Made by a program: the position numbers and the translations under genes. Positions 63,595 through 64,000 of a DNA stretch of 64,000 nucleotides are shown here, piece after piece. The notes below the pieces were generated by a model. It did no database searches. It was not told the DNA's origin and was given only the letters and a program-made list of their open reading frames with translations. How positions within the stretch are numbered: the stretch's first letter is position 1; every line of letters begins with the position of its first letter. The stretch comes from Paraflavitalea pollutisoli (lineage in GTDB: Bacteria; Bacteroidota; Bacteroidia; Chitinophagales; Chitinophagaceae), in the NCBI RefSeq assembly GCF_029360705.1, contig NZ_JARKMX010000002.1, positions 310,001 to 374,000 on the forward strand. Direction: 5' to 3'.

Positions 63595-64000
63595 TTATCT
63601 GGTTATAAATTGAAATATTTTACGTATTGGCTTGAGCCAAATCGTAAAAAAAAATGGTTTCAGATCATTCAGCGCCCAGGCTCGCCTGTCTTCCTGGTTG
63701 GCCCTGAGCCTGTTCTTTAAGCTGGCATTGCTCATTCCTCCTGCCCTCATCTTCACCAATACCCGGGGGATATAACCTGCCCGTGCATTATGTCGAACCA
63801 AAATGCGCAGCATCATTTCATAATCGGCAGCAGATCGTAAATCGGTGTTGAAAATTCCTACCTCGTCGTATATCTTGCGGCGCACAAAGAAAGTCGGATG
63901 CGGTGGCATCCACCCATAATAAAAGTATTTCCGTTTGTACCGGCCGCTTCGCCAATGTCGGGTGACTACGTAAACGTCATTTTTTTTAACATATTGTAGA
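63595..64000 (-). CDS. Family 2 glycosyltransferase, 5' end outside window
   Basis: The frame is open to the right edge, leaving 134 C-terminal residues. The visible segment [44 protein letters not shown] is the acceptor region of GT2 enzymes, with the ADYE motif that often contains the catalytic base. A basic, aromatic C-terminus follows ([19 protein letters not shown]). It likely adds a sugar during surface polysaccharide assembly. Its N-terminal GT-A half, including DxD, is not visible. Confidence 0.83.
   Translation of the reverse strand, partial: LQYVKKNDVYVVTRHWRSGRYKRKYFYYGWMPPHPTFFVRRKIYDEVGIFNTDLRSAADYEMMLRILVRHNARAGYIPRVLVKMRAGGMSNASLKNRLRANQEDRRAWALNDLKPFFFTIWLKPIRKIFQFITR

Noticed and set aside
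1-64000. Search by eye for tRNA, rRNA, CRISPR, insertion sequences, integrases and toxin-antitoxin pairs
   Set aside because: None found. Repeats present are short 11-bp arrays or hairpins without spacers or transposase genes.

Overview
The window is chromosomal DNA from a member of the Bacteroidota, most likely the class Chitinophagia (Chitinophagaceae or a close relative). The evidence is a type IX secretion (T9SS) protein of the PorZ type, a cargo protein with PKD domains and a gliding-motility-type C-terminal domain, repeated TAnnTTTG -7 promoter elements, LytS/LytTR two-component pairs, a split transketolase, a DksA-like protein next to ileS, and DUF3078 and VanZ proteins. Most genes are housekeeping. 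I found no rRNA, tRNA, CRISPR array, insertion sequence, integrase or prophage.

Layout. 1-8.6 kb: an edge-truncated RND/MMPL exporter, porZ translationally coupled to recO, an amidohydrolase, prfA and a small EF-hand protein. 8.6-15.5 kb: a gene-free stretch ending in a strong terminator, VanZ, an ECF sigma/anti-sigma pair, gcvH, a lipoprotein cyclophilin, a GNAT, serS and an outer-membrane barrel. 15.5-28.7 kb: a lectin/PKD T9SS cargo, a thioredoxin-like protein, an M28 peptidase behind a LytS/LytTR pair, dxs, an L,D-transpeptidase-like protein, pirin, scpA, a DUF3078 protein and mscL. 29-39.4 kb: PPK2, frr, a WecA-type transferase, an N-terminal transketolase half, a GNAT, a LolC/E-type permease, rbfA, an MsbA-type ABC exporter and a DPP-IV-like peptidase. 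39.5-48.3 kb: a four-gene SDR/epimerase/LytS/LytTR operon, a membrane protein, a DksA-like protein with a basic tail, and ileS. 48.3-50.25 kb: a gene-poor 1.9 kb. 50.25-60.6 kb: a nearly complete heme cluster, hemH-hemJ on the minus strand and hemA-C-D-E-hydrolase-F-B-L on the plus strand. 60.7-64 kb: the end of a surface-polysaccharide cluster (GT2, gmd, fcl, CpsB/YwqE-type phosphatase).

How the genes work together. The heme genes form one divergent unit leading from glutamyl-tRNA through 5-aminolevulinate and uroporphyrinogen to protoporphyrin and heme. HemF and HemJ perform the oxidative steps and HemH the iron insertion. An exported alpha/beta hydrolase is embedded in this operon. A 19-bp site occurs twice between the hemH and hemA promoters and is a good candidate for a shared operator. 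gmd and fcl make GDP-L-fucose for the neighbouring glycosyltransferase.

No obviously new multi-gene system is visible. The observations most worth following are non-coding or small-scale: two intergenic tandem arrays of different sequence but identical 11-bp period, the repeated hem-promoter site, three probable leaderless promoters, a nine-C tract inside the polysaccharide phosphatase gene, and a 12-codon frame embedded in a terminator-like RNA fold. All assignments come from reading the sequence; no database search was made.
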